64,000 nt of DNA from Dulcicalothrix desertica PCC 7102 (GCF_003991905.1 NZ_RSCL01000024.1:1-64000), one strand, 5' to 3'; positions 23,476 to 33,681 are shown, numbered from the stretch's first letter. Numbers and translations are program-made. The notes: generated by a model from the sequence alone, not told the origin.

Positions 23476-26211
23476 TTATTTGTGCATAATATCTTGTTTT
23501 AAAGGAATTTCAATCATAAATTCAGTATTTTGATTCGGCTTGGAGGTGCATTTTATAATACCACCGTGCTTTTCAACCACAATTTGATAACTAATGGCTA
23601 ATCCTAACCCGGTACCTTTCCCTACTTCTTTGGTGGTGTAAAATGGGTCAAAAATCCGCGTTCTAATATCTTCAGCTATTCCAACACCGTTGTCGGTAAT
23701 ACGAATAATTGCTGACTGCTTATTAGTTGATGTTGCCGTTGATATCAGTATTTGAGGGTTATCGTCATTTGTCTCTTTATATTTATACTTTTCAATAAGC
23801 GCATCGACGGCGTTACAAATAATATTTATAAATACTTGGTTAATTTGTCCAGCATAGCATTCAACACGTGGCAAGTCACCATACTGTTTAATCACTTCGA
23901 TTCCTGGAAAATCTACGCTGGATTTGAAACGATGTTGCAATATCAATAAGGTGCTATCAATACCTTCGTGTAAGTCAACGGGTTTCATGTCCGCTTCGTC
24001 GAGGCGCGAGAAATTGCGTAAAGATAGTACAATTGAACAAATACGTTCAGCCCCTATTTCCATTGAGGACATGATTTTAGGTAAATCATCTGTGACAAAA
24101 TCTAAGTCAATGTCTTTGATTTTGGCGTTTATTACACTGTTATCATCTGGGTACTGTTGTTGATACAATTTTATTAATTCGATTAATTGTTCTGTGTACT
24201 CGCTAGCGTGAGATAAGTTGCCGTAGATAAAATTGACGGGGTTATTAATTTCGTGCGCGATACCTGCTACTAGTTGTCCTAATCCAGACATTTTTTCGCT
24301 TTGAATTAATTGAGTTTGAGTTTTTTGTAAATCGTAGAGTGCTTGTCCAAGCTGCATTGCTTTACTTTTTGCTTCTGTTTCAGCAGTGCGACTTTGTTCG
24401 TAAAGTTGTGCTTGTTGAATTGCTATTGCTGCTTGGTCTGCTAGTTGCTGCAAAAGGCCGATTTCATCATTATGCCAAACTCTCGGCGCCTCACACTGAT
24501 GAGCAATTAATAAACCCCAAAGTTGTTGACTTATTTTAATTGGTACGATTAAATTTGCTTGTACGTGCAAGCTTTTTAAAAATTCTTGATGACAAGGGGT
24601 AAGCGCAGCTGTGGCAACGTTATTAATAGCTCTTGCCTGACCTCGCAGACAAATACGTGCGCTTTCGACAGGGAAACACTCTAATGGTGCTTTGACTGCT
24701 AACACAGATGAACAATTACCATTGAGTTCTTCGACAACTACCTCACCGTTGTTATCATCAAATAATTGATAAATTAATGCCCGGTCGGCATTTAATATTT
24801 TACGAACTTCACTAACTATTGTTTGTAAAGTCGTTTTGAAATCTAGAGAACCGCGAATCTGTTCGCTAATTAATCGAACCGCATCGGTAATTAGTAGTGC
24901 TTTTTCTAATTCGGATGTTTGTGCTTGTACCTGCTGTTTGAGAGTTAAGTTAAATTCTTGCAGTTCTTGATACATTAACTGCTGTTGAATTGACATGGAA
25001 ATATGATACGCCAATGTTTGAGCAAGTGTAATATCTTCACTGCTCCAAACCCGCGCCTTTCCTTGTCTTTGTTCGTGCCATGCTTTAAAAGAAATTTGCG
25101 GTAACGCATTTAAGAGATTTTTTTGGCGCCGTCCTGCCCATAAAATCTCAGTATTATCCTCATTGCGGAAAATACTGACGACACCAACAAAATTTTGATA
25201 GTAGCCAAGAGGCATTACTAGTAGTCCGCGAATTTTGGTGTGTTGAAACGCGCTTGTGAGAAAATTTAATTCTGGCTCTTTATAAATGTCGGTTATTGCC
25301 CAAACGCTATCAAATCTAAATTCTTCCATCCAATGCTGCCAAAAAGGATGTTCTTCAATCGCCGTGTTTTGTAATGAGTCTGGTAACTTCGGCTGCTCTC
25401 CATGAGTATATAACTTACCAGTTGCATAAATATACATTCTACCCCCGCAACCCGAAAGCGCCTCTATTGTTGTCTCAAGTGCGGCTTGAAGTTGAGTTGT
25501 TGGTAGCGAATGTAATTGAGTTATAACCTGATTCGTTATTGTTTGGCGCCTTTGCTCTATACGCGCTTGTGCAACCAAATTGCTTTGAGTAATAGCAATG
25601 GATACTTGGTCTACAACCTGCTGCAAGACGGGCAACTCGCGTTTAAAAATTGTTCTCGGCTGACTATGGTGCGATACCAATAAACCCCATAAACTTGTTG
25701 GAGAACCAGGTTCAAGGAACTTCTGACTTAAAATTGGCAAGACTAGCGAGGACTGTACTCCCATCGCTTTCAAATACTCAATATGGCACTCTTCAACTGC
25801 ACGATATTGAATAATTTCCTTTCCCTGTAGCTCATTTATTCTGAACGAAGAAGGCAAATCAAGTGGAGACAAGCCAATCTTACCACTCGCTACATCCACA
25901 ATCGACCGCTGTCTAGCTTTAAGAAACATTTCTCTTGCTTCGAGCGGAATATCTGAAGCTGGAAAATGTAGCCCCAATAAAGAGGGTAACTTATGCTGTT
26001 CATTTGATTCGGCGACCACCTCGCCACTTTCGTCTTCATCAAACTTGTAAACCATTACCCGGTCGGCTTGCAAAAAGTTACGAACCTCCAAGACTACTGC
26101 ATTTAATATCTCTTGCAGTTCTACAGTTTGCCTAATTAGGTCGGTAATACGGTGTAGCAAACCTTCTTGCTCAGATTGCTGAACATTTTTAAAGCTATCA
26201 GCAGATTTCAT
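23476..26211 (-). CDS. Triple-GAF histidine kinase, probable bilin photoreceptor
   Basis: A 911-residue cytoplasmic sensor kinase. GAF1 (about 28-210) has phytochrome-type marks: FPASDIP at 83-89 and Cys142-His143 (VEECHIEYLKAMGV), the usual bilin attachment pair. A second GAF region (about 235-415) lacks such a Cys. A coiled coil precedes GAF3 (about 450-600), which also has Cys540-His541 (LTPCHQEFL) as in cyanobacteriochromes. HisKA follows with GIAHEINNPVNFIYG (His653), then HATPase_c with N, G1 (DNGVGI), F (FDPFYTT) and G2 ([10 protein letters not shown]) boxes. No PHY domain is seen. Covalent bilin binding is inferred, not shown. Confidence 0.9.
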   Translation of the reverse strand: MKSADSFKNVQQSEQEGLLHRITDLIRQTVELQEILNAVVLEVRNFLQADRVMVYKFDEDESGEVVAESNEQHKLPSLLGLHFPASDIPLEAREMFLKARQRSIVDVASGKIGLSPLDLPSSFRINELQGKEIIQYRAVEECHIEYLKAMGVQSSLVLPILSQKFLEPGSPTSLWGLLVSHHSQPRTIFKRELPVLQQVVDQVSIAITQSNLVAQARIEQRRQTITNQVITQLHSLPTTQLQAALETTIEALSGCGGRMYIYATGKLYTHGEQPKLPDSLQNTAIEEHPFWQHWMEEFRFDSVWAITDIYKEPELNFLTSAFQHTKIRGLLVMPLGYYQNFVGVVSIFRNEDNTEILWAGRRQKNLLNALPQISFKAWHEQRQGKARVWSSEDITLAQTLAYHISMSIQQQLMYQELQEFNLTLKQQVQAQTSELEKALLITDAVRLISEQIRGSLDFKTTLQTIVSEVRKILNADRALIYQLFDDNNGEVVVEELNGNCSSVLAVKAPLECFPVESARICLRGQARAINNVATAALTPCHQEFLKSLHVQANLIVPIKISQQLWGLLIAHQCEAPRVWHNDEIGLLQQLADQAAIAIQQAQLYEQSRTAETEAKSKAMQLGQALYDLQKTQTQLIQSEKMSGLGQLVAGIAHEINNPVNFIYGNLSHASEYTEQLIELIKLYQQQYPDDNSVINAKIKDIDLDFVTDDLPKIMSSMEIGAERICSIVLSLRNFSRLDEADMKPVDLHEGIDSTLLILQHRFKSSVDFPGIEVIKQYGDLPRVECYAGQINQVFINIICNAVDALIEKYKYKETNDDNPQILISTATSTNKQSAIIRITDNGVGIAEDIRTRIFDPFYTTKEVGKGTGLGLAISYQIVVEKHGGIIKCTSKPNQNTEFMIEIPLKQDIMHK

Positions 26212-26791
26212 TCCCTGTGTCAGCTTTCAAGCTGTGTATCAAATTATTCTTTAATTTTAATCTCAGTTACTTAGTGCCGTAAGCTCGGAAAATGCTGAAT
26301 TTTAGACGAAGAAACCCGGTTTTTTTTATTATTTCGCTGTAAAATTACCAATTCGATGAATATCTAATTAGGAATGCAAGTGGGCTGTGTTATTTTAACC
26401 TTCGCAATGAATTTTGCTCTACAGCGTAATATTTGGTTGTACTGATAAAAGCATGGTAATTTATTTTACTGGTGGCATTGTAAAAAAATAGTGAAAAGAT
26501 TTTCAAAGTCTCTTGTATACGGTTATTTGACCTTATTCAGTAATACTTAACCAATAATCAAGATGCTATAACAAGTTTGAAACTTTGTTATTTATGCAGA
26601 AATTAGGTATAAATGTGTATTAAGCAAATTGCTGACTTGAAGCGATCTGGATAGTGCTTCTCTAGTTAAGAGGTAGTTATTACGGCATTATCGACGCCTT
26701 GTTGCTCGACTAGTTAATGTTTCCGCTATAAAGGCGCCTTTCGTTAAGCGATTTGGTGAAAATTAAAGAATTTTTAGACAGCAAATGCAGA
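26212..26791. other. Intergenic region between divergent signalling genes
   Basis: About 580 bases of AT-rich DNA with no supported gene. It should hold the divergent promoters of the GAF kinase and the REC-GGDEF-EAL gene. A degenerate AGAAACCCGGTTT half-palindrome is at about 26301-26320 and a GGCGCC site near 26732. Confidence 0.6.
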
Positions 26792-28627
26792 ATGAACGAT
26801 GTCAGTTTGATCAATCCAAAGAAAGATATATTGATTATCGACGATACCGCCGATAATCTCAGAGTTTTGTCAGCGATTTTAATCAGGGAAGGGTACAACG
26901 TTCGCAAAGCTCTAAACTGGCAAATGGCTTTAACTGCGTGCCAAACGATTCTACCCGATTTAATTTTGCTTGATATCATGATGCCTGAAATTGATGGCTA
27001 TGAAGTTTGTCATCGTTTGAAAAACTGGCATAAGACTACTGATATTCCGGTAATTTTTGTCAGCGCACTTGATGATGTTTTTGACAAAGTCAAGGCTTTT
27101 CGCGTAGGCGGTGTAGATTATATCACAAAACCGTTTGAATTTGAAGAAGTTTTGGTACGAGTGCAAAATCAAATTGCTCTGCGTGAAGCTCGTTTAGAGG
27201 TTGTAAAGCTAAATGCGGAGTTGGAGGAACGAGTAAAGAAGCGAACTCAAGAGTTAGAACAAGCTATGCAACAACTGCAAGTTGAGATTCATTCTCGACG
27301 TGAACTACAGGGTAAACTTCTTGACATTGCTTTGCATGACTCCTTAACTGGTCTACCAAATCGCGTTTTATTCATTCGACAGCTTGAAAGAGCGCTGAAA
27401 CATGCCAAACAAGATACTAACTATCAATTTGCCGTTTTATTTTTAGATTGTGACCGTTTCAAAGTGATTAACGACTCGCTTGGTCATTTTGTTGGAGACG
27501 AATTACTTATTGCTATTGCTCGTCGCATTCAGGCATTACTAAGCCCTTTCGATACTTTAGCAAGATTTGGCGGTGATGAATTCGCTATCTTATTAGAAAA
27601 CATCACTGGTTTAAATATGGCTATTGATGTTGCCGAAGCTGTTTTGAAAAAATTGTCATTAGCATTCAAATTGTCGCGATACGAAGTGTTTATGAATGCT
27701 AGTATTGGTATTAGTTGGGGTAATAATAACTACGAAAAAGCCGAATATTTATTACGTGATGCGGACACTGCAATGTATCGTGCAAAGTCATCAGGACGCG
27801 CGCAATATCACGTATTTGACCCTGATATGCATTTTAAAGCTATTCAGATATTAGAACTCGAAAATGACTTACGTCGAGCTGTGGAGCGTGAAGAGTTTTT
27901 AATTTACTACCAGCCAATTATTTCACTTGCTACAGGTAAAATCGCTGGTTTTGAAGCTCTTGTTCGATGGCAACACCCAACTAAAGGTATGATTCCACCT
28001 ACCGAATTTATACCCGCAGCAGAAGAAATCGGGTTGATTTACACATTGAATATTTGGATATTTAAAACTGCTTTAAAACAACTCAAAATTTGGCAAAAGC
28101 ATTCAGCATTCTTAGAAAATATCACAATCAATATTAATTTATCTGCACGGTTATTTTCTTATCCTGACTTCGGCGCCGTCGTAGATAATATTATCGCAGA
28201 AACTCAGGTTAATCCTAGCTACGTTGAATTGGAAATTACAGAAAGCGTGATTATGGAAAATAACGATATAGTTAGAGGAATTCTACAGCAGTTAAAACAA
28301 AAAAAATTCAAACTTGTTATTGATGATTTTGGTACGGGTTATTCTTCCTTAAGCTACCTTCATAGTTTTCCGTTGAATGCGCTAAAGATTGATAAGTCTT
28401 TTGTCAAGAGGATGCAAGATAATCAAGAAAATATGGGACTAGTACCCGCAATGATTGGCATTTCACACTCAATGGGAATGCTGACAATCGCTGAAGGTGT
28501 CGAAACCCAAGAACAACTTGCTCAATTGCGTACTCTAAATTGCGACCTCGCTCAAGGATTTTTATTCTCTCAACCCCTAAAGCAAGAACTTGTCCTCGAT
28601 TTTATTGCTTCTAATCCGCAATGGTAG
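26792..28627 (+). CDS. REC-GGDEF-EAL cyclic-di-GMP signalling protein
   Basis: A 611-residue response regulator from ATG 26792 (a TTG at 26753 is in frame). The receiver spans about 10-125 with DD pocket, Asp about 61 (LLDIMMP) and Lys (TKPF). A coiled coil follows (about 130-180). GGDEF domain: RFGGDEF about 258-264, so diguanylate cyclase activity is possible; no RxxD inhibitory site lies at the expected place upstream. The EAL domain keeps FEALVRW (EAL about 388-390) and DDFGTGYSSLSYL, so c-di-GMP hydrolysis is also possible. Bifunctional architecture; net activity cannot be read. Its receiver is strikingly similar to that of the next gene. Confidence 0.95.
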   Translation: MNDVSLINPKKDILIIDDTADNLRVLSAILIREGYNVRKALNWQMALTACQTILPDLILLDIMMPEIDGYEVCHRLKNWHKTTDIPVIFVSALDDVFDKVKAFRVGGVDYITKPFEFEEVLVRVQNQIALREARLEVVKLNAELEERVKKRTQELEQAMQQLQVEIHSRRELQGKLLDIALHDSLTGLPNRVLFIRQLERALKHAKQDTNYQFAVLFLDCDRFKVINDSLGHFVGDELLIAIARRIQALLSPFDTLARFGGDEFAILLENITGLNMAIDVAEAVLKKLSLAFKLSRYEVFMNASIGISWGNNNYEKAEYLLRDADTAMYRAKSSGRAQYHVFDPDMHFKAIQILELENDLRRAVEREEFLIYYQPIISLATGKIAGFEALVRWQHPTKGMIPPTEFIPAAEEIGLIYTLNIWIFKTALKQLKIWQKHSAFLENITININLSARLFSYPDFGAVVDNIIAETQVNPSYVELEITESVIMENNDIVRGILQQLKQKKFKLVIDDFGTGYSSLSYLHSFPLNALKIDKSFVKRMQDNQENMGLVPAMIGISHSMGMLTIAEGVETQEQLAQLRTLNCDLAQGFLFSQPLKQELVLDFIASNPQW

Positions 28628-28896
28628 CGCTGGGTAACGTAACATAATATATGATGCCACAAAAATAAAAAGCTTATGTGAAAATAACGATAATTTAATT
28701 CAGACGCGCATGTTATCTAATATACTTAAATTAGACTTGTTACAAAAAGTATCGCACTACCCGATAGTTAGTAGACAATTATAAGTTTTGCTGACTATAC
28801 GTTGCGCGATAAATCGACCGAATGCTATATACCTCTGGATTATTGCACTCTAAGTATATTTTTTGACAAAATCATTTACGTGTAACAAGTGAAATC

Positions 28897-29035
28897 GTAG
28901 AAACCGGGTTTCTTCATTGAGATATTGTAATAACAAAGACGATTTGTCTGCAACAATGAACGCGTAGAAACCGGGTTTCTTCATTGAGATATTGTAATAA
29001 AAAGACGATTTTGCGTAGAAACCCGGTTTCTTGGG
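28897..29035. repeat. Three AGAAACCNGGTTTCT palindromes with shared spacers
   Basis: Three palindromes at about 28899, 28956 and 29015. The first two are each followed by the same spacer, TTCATTGAGATATTGTAATA, so the array is a tandem duplication of a palindrome-plus-spacer unit. The 28628-29125 interval has no credible gene. Confidence 0.85.
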
Positions 29036-29125
29036 TTTTGTTTGTGAAGTGTCTTATTCGTTTACCAGTATATGTGTTTTGTAATATTAATTGTTAAGAT
29101 AATATAGAACAGGTTATTTTTTGAG

Positions 29126-30520
29126 ATGCTTTTAGAGCGCAATCATAATTATAAAGCTAATATACTCGTTGTCGATGACACACCTGACAACTTGCGGTTG
29201 CTATCAGCAATGTTGACAGCACAAGGATACGAAGTTCGTAAAGCTCTGAACGGTAAAATGGCGTTAACTGCGTGTCAAATGCTTTTGCCTGATGTCATTT
29301 TACTTGATATTAATATGCCTGGTATGGATGGATATGAAGTATGTAAACAATTAAAATCAGAAGATAAAACAAATGAAATTCCTGTAATTTTTATTAGCGC
29401 ACTCGATGATGTGTTAGACAAAGTTAAGGCTTTCGATGTTGGTGGTGTTGATTATATCACTAAACCTTTTCACGGCGCCGAAGTAGTATTACGAATTGAA
29501 AATCAAATTAATTTACGTTTACTACAAAATAAATTACAAGAAAAGAATATATTACTGCAAAATGCGTTCGACGAATTAAAAGCTGCTCAAGTCCAACAAA
29601 TACAAAATGAAAAAATGTTTGCTCTTGGACAATTAGTCGCAGGAGTCGCGCACGAAATTAATAACCCCGTTAGTTTTATCTACGGCAATTTACAATACGC
29701 AAATGAATATATTCTAGACTTAGTAAAACTAGTAGAAATATACCAAAAAGAATATCCGAATCCAACGCCAAAGCTTCAAGCAACAATTCAAGAAATCGAC
29801 TTGAATTTTGTAGTTCATGACTTACAAAGTTTAATGGGCGCCATGTATCGGGGTACAGAGCGAATTAGAGCTATTGTACTAGCACTGCAAAATTTTTCGC
29901 GTTTAGATGAAGCGATTATGAAGTCGGTGGATATTCATGAAGGCATCGAAAGCACGTTGGTTATGTTGGAGCATAGGTTCAAGGAGACTGCTCATCGTCC
30001 AGTGATTGCCGTTGTCAAAGATTTTGCAGCTTTGCCTTCTGTGATGTGTTACGCTAGCGAGCTAAATCAGGTTTTCATGCATATTTTGAATAACGCTATT
30101 GATGCTTTAGAGATGGGAAATGGAGCATGGCGCCTGGGGACAAAGAACCGATTGCAAGAAGATGCTGTAATATCGTTAAGTCAAGAGAATTTTGACACTA
30201 CACAAACATTAGCTTCCCAACAACAAATTCTAAATTCTCATGGCTCACCGCAAATTTTGATTCAAACGCAGCATACAAGCAAAAATACCGTCAAAATTAT
30301 TATTGCTGACAACGGCCCTGGAATTGACTCTTCTACGTGTTCACGATTGTTCGACCCATTTTTTACTACAAAACCTGTAGGTAAAGGTACTGGATTAGGA
30401 TTATCGATTAGTTACCAAATTGTGGTTCAAAAGCATCATGGCAATTTAACATGCTATTCTTTGCCAGGAGAAGGAGCTAAATTTGTCATCGAAATTCCAA
30501 TCACTTATAGTACGTTGTAA
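29126..30520 (+). CDS. REC-histidine kinase
   Basis: A 464-residue protein with an N-terminal receiver (about 10-125; LLDINMP Asp, TKPF Lys), a short coiled coil, HisKA with GVAHEINNPVSFIYGN (His about 178), and HATPase_c with [43 protein letters not shown] Gln/Ser-rich insert of about 35 residues sits within the ATPase domain (about 335-370). The receiver closely resembles that of the preceding REC-GGDEF-EAL protein, and the kinase part resembles the end of the triple-GAF kinase, suggesting module shuffling among neighbours. Possibly part of one relay with them. Confidence 0.93.
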   Translation: MLLERNHNYKANILVVDDTPDNLRLLSAMLTAQGYEVRKALNGKMALTACQMLLPDVILLDINMPGMDGYEVCKQLKSEDKTNEIPVIFISALDDVLDKVKAFDVGGVDYITKPFHGAEVVLRIENQINLRLLQNKLQEKNILLQNAFDELKAAQVQQIQNEKMFALGQLVAGVAHEINNPVSFIYGNLQYANEYILDLVKLVEIYQKEYPNPTPKLQATIQEIDLNFVVHDLQSLMGAMYRGTERIRAIVLALQNFSRLDEAIMKSVDIHEGIESTLVMLEHRFKETAHRPVIAVVKDFAALPSVMCYASELNQVFMHILNNAIDALEMGNGAWRLGTKNRLQEDAVISLSQENFDTTQTLASQQQILNSHGSPQILIQTQHTSKNTVKIIIADNGPGIDSSTCSRLFDPFFTTKPVGKGTGLGLSISYQIVVQKHHGNLTCYSLPGEGAKFVIEIPITYSTL

Positions 30521-30604
30521 CTAAAAAGGTTTTCAATTCAAAGAGCAAAAACTTTTTTAGAGGTTAGGGCTACCATTTTTTGTCACAAATAGCATAATAG
30601 AAAT

Positions 30605-31807
30605 GTGACTGATTTGTTTAACCCTTTACGTTCTCTAGATTTTGGTCACTGGTTCAAGCTGATCTGCGGAGCCAGTTATCAACACTTGCCTGCGGTGAGA
30701 AGTTTAACTTTAGCTTATGCACTGGCAGGCGCCGACTGTATCGATGTAGCAGCCGACCCTGCTGTAATTTCAGCAGCACAAGACGCGCTTAGAGTTGCTT
30801 CGATATTATCCACTAAATCTCAAAGCCTGGGTATCAACTGTGAAGTAAAGATGCCTTTCTTGATGGTAAGTCTAAACGATGGAGAAGACCCCCACTTTCG
30901 CAAAGCCGAATTTGATGAACGTTTATGTCCTTCGACTTGCCCAAGACCTTGCGAGAAAGTATGTCCCGCTCAAGCAATCGTTTTTAACTCACATTCCAGT
31001 AATTTCTCTGGTGTAGTATCGCAAAAATGTTATGGCTGTGGACGTTGTATCCCTATCTGTCCCTATGATATAATTTATACAAGTTCTTATGTATCAACGC
31101 CAGGAGCGATAGCACCATTGGTATTGTCAACAGGAGTAGACGCAGTAGAAATACATACCAAAGTAGGACGTTTTGCGGAATTTAAGCGGTTGTGGCAAGC
31201 AATCGAGCCGCACGTTGAGCAGTTAAAATTAGTTGCTGTCAGTTGTCCTGATGGCGAAGATTTAATTGACTATTTACATGCCCTATATGAACTTATAGCT
31301 CCAACCGTTCCTAATTTAATTTGGCAAACGGATGGTCGTCCAATGAGCGGTGATATTGGTTCTGGCGCCACTATTGCGGCAATAAAGCTGGGGCAAAAAG
31401 TTTTGAAAGCGAATTTACCAGGATATGTGCAGTTAGCAGGAGGCACAAATAGCTACACTGTTGCTAAGTTAAAGGCAATGGGAATGCTAAGAAGTAGTGC
31501 TGAGAGTAGTGAGCCGTATAAAGTGCTGAGTGCTGAGTGTAAAGACGTGATTAATCACGTCTCTACTCAGAACTCAGCACTCAGAACTCATAACTCTTAT
31601 ATTTCTGGTATAGCATACGGCAGTTATGCGCGTGCATTGCTGTCACCAATTTTGGAACAGTTAGAAACAAAGGAGGTGAATCAATACGATGTTAAATGTG
31701 TTCGTCTAGAGGACGAGCCTGAATTGCTCTGGCAAGCGGTAAAACTTGCCCATTCTCTCGTTTCCCAGCTCAAGTCACAGCAAAGTATAGCGCGTACCTT
31801 GTACTGA
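30605..31807 (+). CDS. ldpA: LdpA, iron-sulfur redox input protein of the circadian clock
   Basis: A 400-residue cytoplasmic protein. LdpA (light-dependent period) senses cellular redox state through Fe-S clusters and affects the period of the Kai clock. Two [4Fe-4S] motifs are intact: C108-x3-C112-x3-C116-x3-C120 and C142-x2-C145-x2-C148-x3-C152. The start is GTG 30605, which matches the family N-terminus (MTDLFNPLRSL...). Between residues about 296 and 332 the conserved C-terminal region is interrupted by sequence encoded by a GCTGAGT-family repeat (31490-31600), in frame, after which homology resumes at GIAYGSYARALL. Whether the insert is tolerated is unknown. Confidence 0.92.
   Translation: MTDLFNPLRSLDFGHWFKLICGASYQHLPAVRSLTLAYALAGADCIDVAADPAVISAAQDALRVASILSTKSQSLGINCEVKMPFLMVSLNDGEDPHFRKAEFDERLCPSTCPRPCEKVCPAQAIVFNSHSSNFSGVVSQKCYGCGRCIPICPYDIIYTSSYVSTPGAIAPLVLSTGVDAVEIHTKVGRFAEFKRLWQAIEPHVEQLKLVAVSCPDGEDLIDYLHALYELIAPTVPNLIWQTDGRPMSGDIGSGATIAAIKLGQKVLKANLPGYVQLAGGTNSYTVAKLKAMGMLRSSAESSEPYKVLSAECKDVINHVSTQNSALRTHNSYISGIAYGSYARALLSPILEQLETKEVNQYDVKCVRLEDEPELLWQAVKLAHSLVSQLKSQQSIARTLY
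31490..31600. repeat. GCTGAGT hairpin element in frame within ldpA
   Basis: AGTGCTGAGTGCTGAGTG and its inverse ACTCAGAACTCAGCACTCAG flank a nested hairpin GACGTGATTAATCACGTC of the GAGACG family. The whole insert is about 110 bases (roughly 37 codons), contains no stop in the ldpA frame, and is the same repeat class as 1199-1345 and 4556-4640. Confidence 0.88.
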
Positions 31808-31932
31808 AACTGCATTAAGTGTTATTTCAGTTAATAGGGTTTATAACAAGTACTTTTTAAAGCACTTTGTTATAGTTAATTTCGCGCATCATAAATGTCC
31901 AAAAAATCTCTTAAAACGTCACCATAAAAAGC

Positions 31933-33681
31933 ATGACGATTAAAGACGAGCTCCAAAAGTTATTAGATATACTGCCTCAAGACCTGCGAGAAATTCTAGA
32001 GAATCATCCGCAACGAGATAGTTTAGTAGAAGTGGTCTTGGATTTAGGGCGCCGTCCAGAAGCTCGCTTTCCTGATAAAGCTGAGTATTTAAGGGAGGCA
32101 CCTATCACTCAAGCACAAATCGATGATTGTGTATCTAGAGTGGGCAGCTTTGGTGGAGACAATCGTGCGGGGATTGAGCTGACCCTGCACCGTATCAGTG
32201 CCATCCGTAACCGTTCCGGCAAAATAATTGGTTTGACCTGTCGTGTTGGTCGAGCAATTTTTGGAACGATTGGCATGATTCGCGATTTAGTGGAAACAGG
32301 TAAATCGATACTCATGCTAGGTCGCCCAGGTGTTGGTAAAACTACTGCGCTGCGCGAAATTGCCCGCGTCTTGGCGGATGAGCTTAACAAGCGTGTGGTC
32401 ATAATTGATACATCGAATGAAATTGCTGGTGATGGGGACGTTCCGCACCCAGCAATTGGCAGAGCTCGTAGGATGCAAGTCGCCCATCCAAACGAGCAGC
32501 ATCAAGTGATGATTGAGGCAGTGGAAAACCACATGCCAGAAGTTATCGTTATTGATGAAATTGGTACCGAGCTTGAAGCCGTAGCAGCGCGGACAATTGC
32601 GGAACGAGGCGTGCAGTTAGTTGGTACAGCGCATGGGAACCAAATTGAGAACTTGATTAAAAACCCCACTTTATCAGATTTAGTAGGTGGTATTCAAGCT
32701 GTGACGTTGGGAGACGACGAGGCACGACGAAGAGGCAGTCAAAAAACTGTTTTGGAACGTAAAGCATTACCCACGTTCGATATTGCAGTTGAAATGCACG
32801 AACGTAAGCGCTGGGTTGTTCACGAAAGTGTTGCTGATACAGTTGACACTTTATTACGTGGGCGCCAACCGAGTCCGCAAACCCGAACCGTCGATGAAAA
32901 TGGTAAACTTTCTATTACTCGCCAGTTAACAGCAATAAATGGTCGAGGTGGAAACGTCACAACTCTCGATGAAAACTTTGCATCCCAACGGCAGCAAGGT
33001 AGTAATTGGCGGTCATCAGGTAGAATGGCGCCGTTGCAGGCAGTACCCACTGAGCTAAACGGCTCCAATGCACCGAAAAGCGAATTTGACCGTTTGCTTT
33101 CACAAGAAGCAAGTTTTGATACCTCAGACTTAGAATTTGATGAAAACTCACGAGTACCAGGACCCAATGGCGAAGACTTGCCGTTGCACATTTATCCATA
33201 TGGTGTGAGTCGCCATCAACTCGAACAAGTCATCAAAGTATTAAACTTGCCAGTTATCTTGACAAAAGACATAGACAGTGCAGATTCTATTTTGGCACTG
33301 CGGTCACACGTCAAAAACCATGCCAAATTAAGGCAATTGGCGAAGTCAAGACACCTACCACTGCACATGATTAAATCGAGTACCATCCCGCAAATTACGC
33401 GCGGGTTGCGAAGAATGCTTAACATCGATGACCCAGAATTTTCTGATGAAAACGAATTGCAGCTATTTCTTCACAACGGCACCGACGACGAAATGGATGC
33501 TTTGGAAGAAGCAAGACTTGCAGTCGAGCAAATAGTAATTCCCAAAGGGCAACCAGTAGAATTATTACCCCGTTCCGCTCAAGTACGTAAAATGCAACAC
33601 GAATTAGTCGAGCATTATCGATTAAAATCTAACAGTTTCGGTGAAGAACCTAACCGCAGGCTAAGAATTTACCCAGCATAA
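31933..33681 (+). CDS. R3H-domain AAA ATPase (Ycf45-like)
   Basis: A 582-residue protein of the Ycf45 / SpoIIIAA-like ATPase group. Residues about 1-115 form an N-terminal region, then Walker A LGRPGVGKTT (about 129-138), Walker B PEVIVIDEIG (about 205-214), and AARTIAERGVQLVGTAHG sensor segment. A long linker (about 300-400) follows. The C-terminal part ends with an R3H single-stranded-nucleic-acid-binding domain (RKMQHELVEHYRLKSNSFGEEPNRRLRIYP, about 550-580). The family is encoded in red-lineage plastids as well; its exact role is not established. ATG 31933. Its terminator is at 33752. Confidence 0.93.
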   Translation: MTIKDELQKLLDILPQDLREILENHPQRDSLVEVVLDLGRRPEARFPDKAEYLREAPITQAQIDDCVSRVGSFGGDNRAGIELTLHRISAIRNRSGKIIGLTCRVGRAIFGTIGMIRDLVETGKSILMLGRPGVGKTTALREIARVLADELNKRVVIIDTSNEIAGDGDVPHPAIGRARRMQVAHPNEQHQVMIEAVENHMPEVIVIDEIGTELEAVAARTIAERGVQLVGTAHGNQIENLIKNPTLSDLVGGIQAVTLGDDEARRRGSQKTVLERKALPTFDIAVEMHERKRWVVHESVADTVDTLLRGRQPSPQTRTVDENGKLSITRQLTAINGRGGNVTTLDENFASQRQQGSNWRSSGRMAPLQAVPTELNGSNAPKSEFDRLLSQEASFDTSDLEFDENSRVPGPNGEDLPLHIYPYGVSRHQLEQVIKVLNLPVILTKDIDSADSILALRSHVKNHAKLRQLAKSRHLPLHMIKSSTIPQITRGLRRMLNIDDPEFSDENELQLFLHNGTDDEMDALEEARLAVEQIVIPKGQPVELLPRSAQVRKMQHELVEHYRLKSNSFGEEPNRRLRIYPA

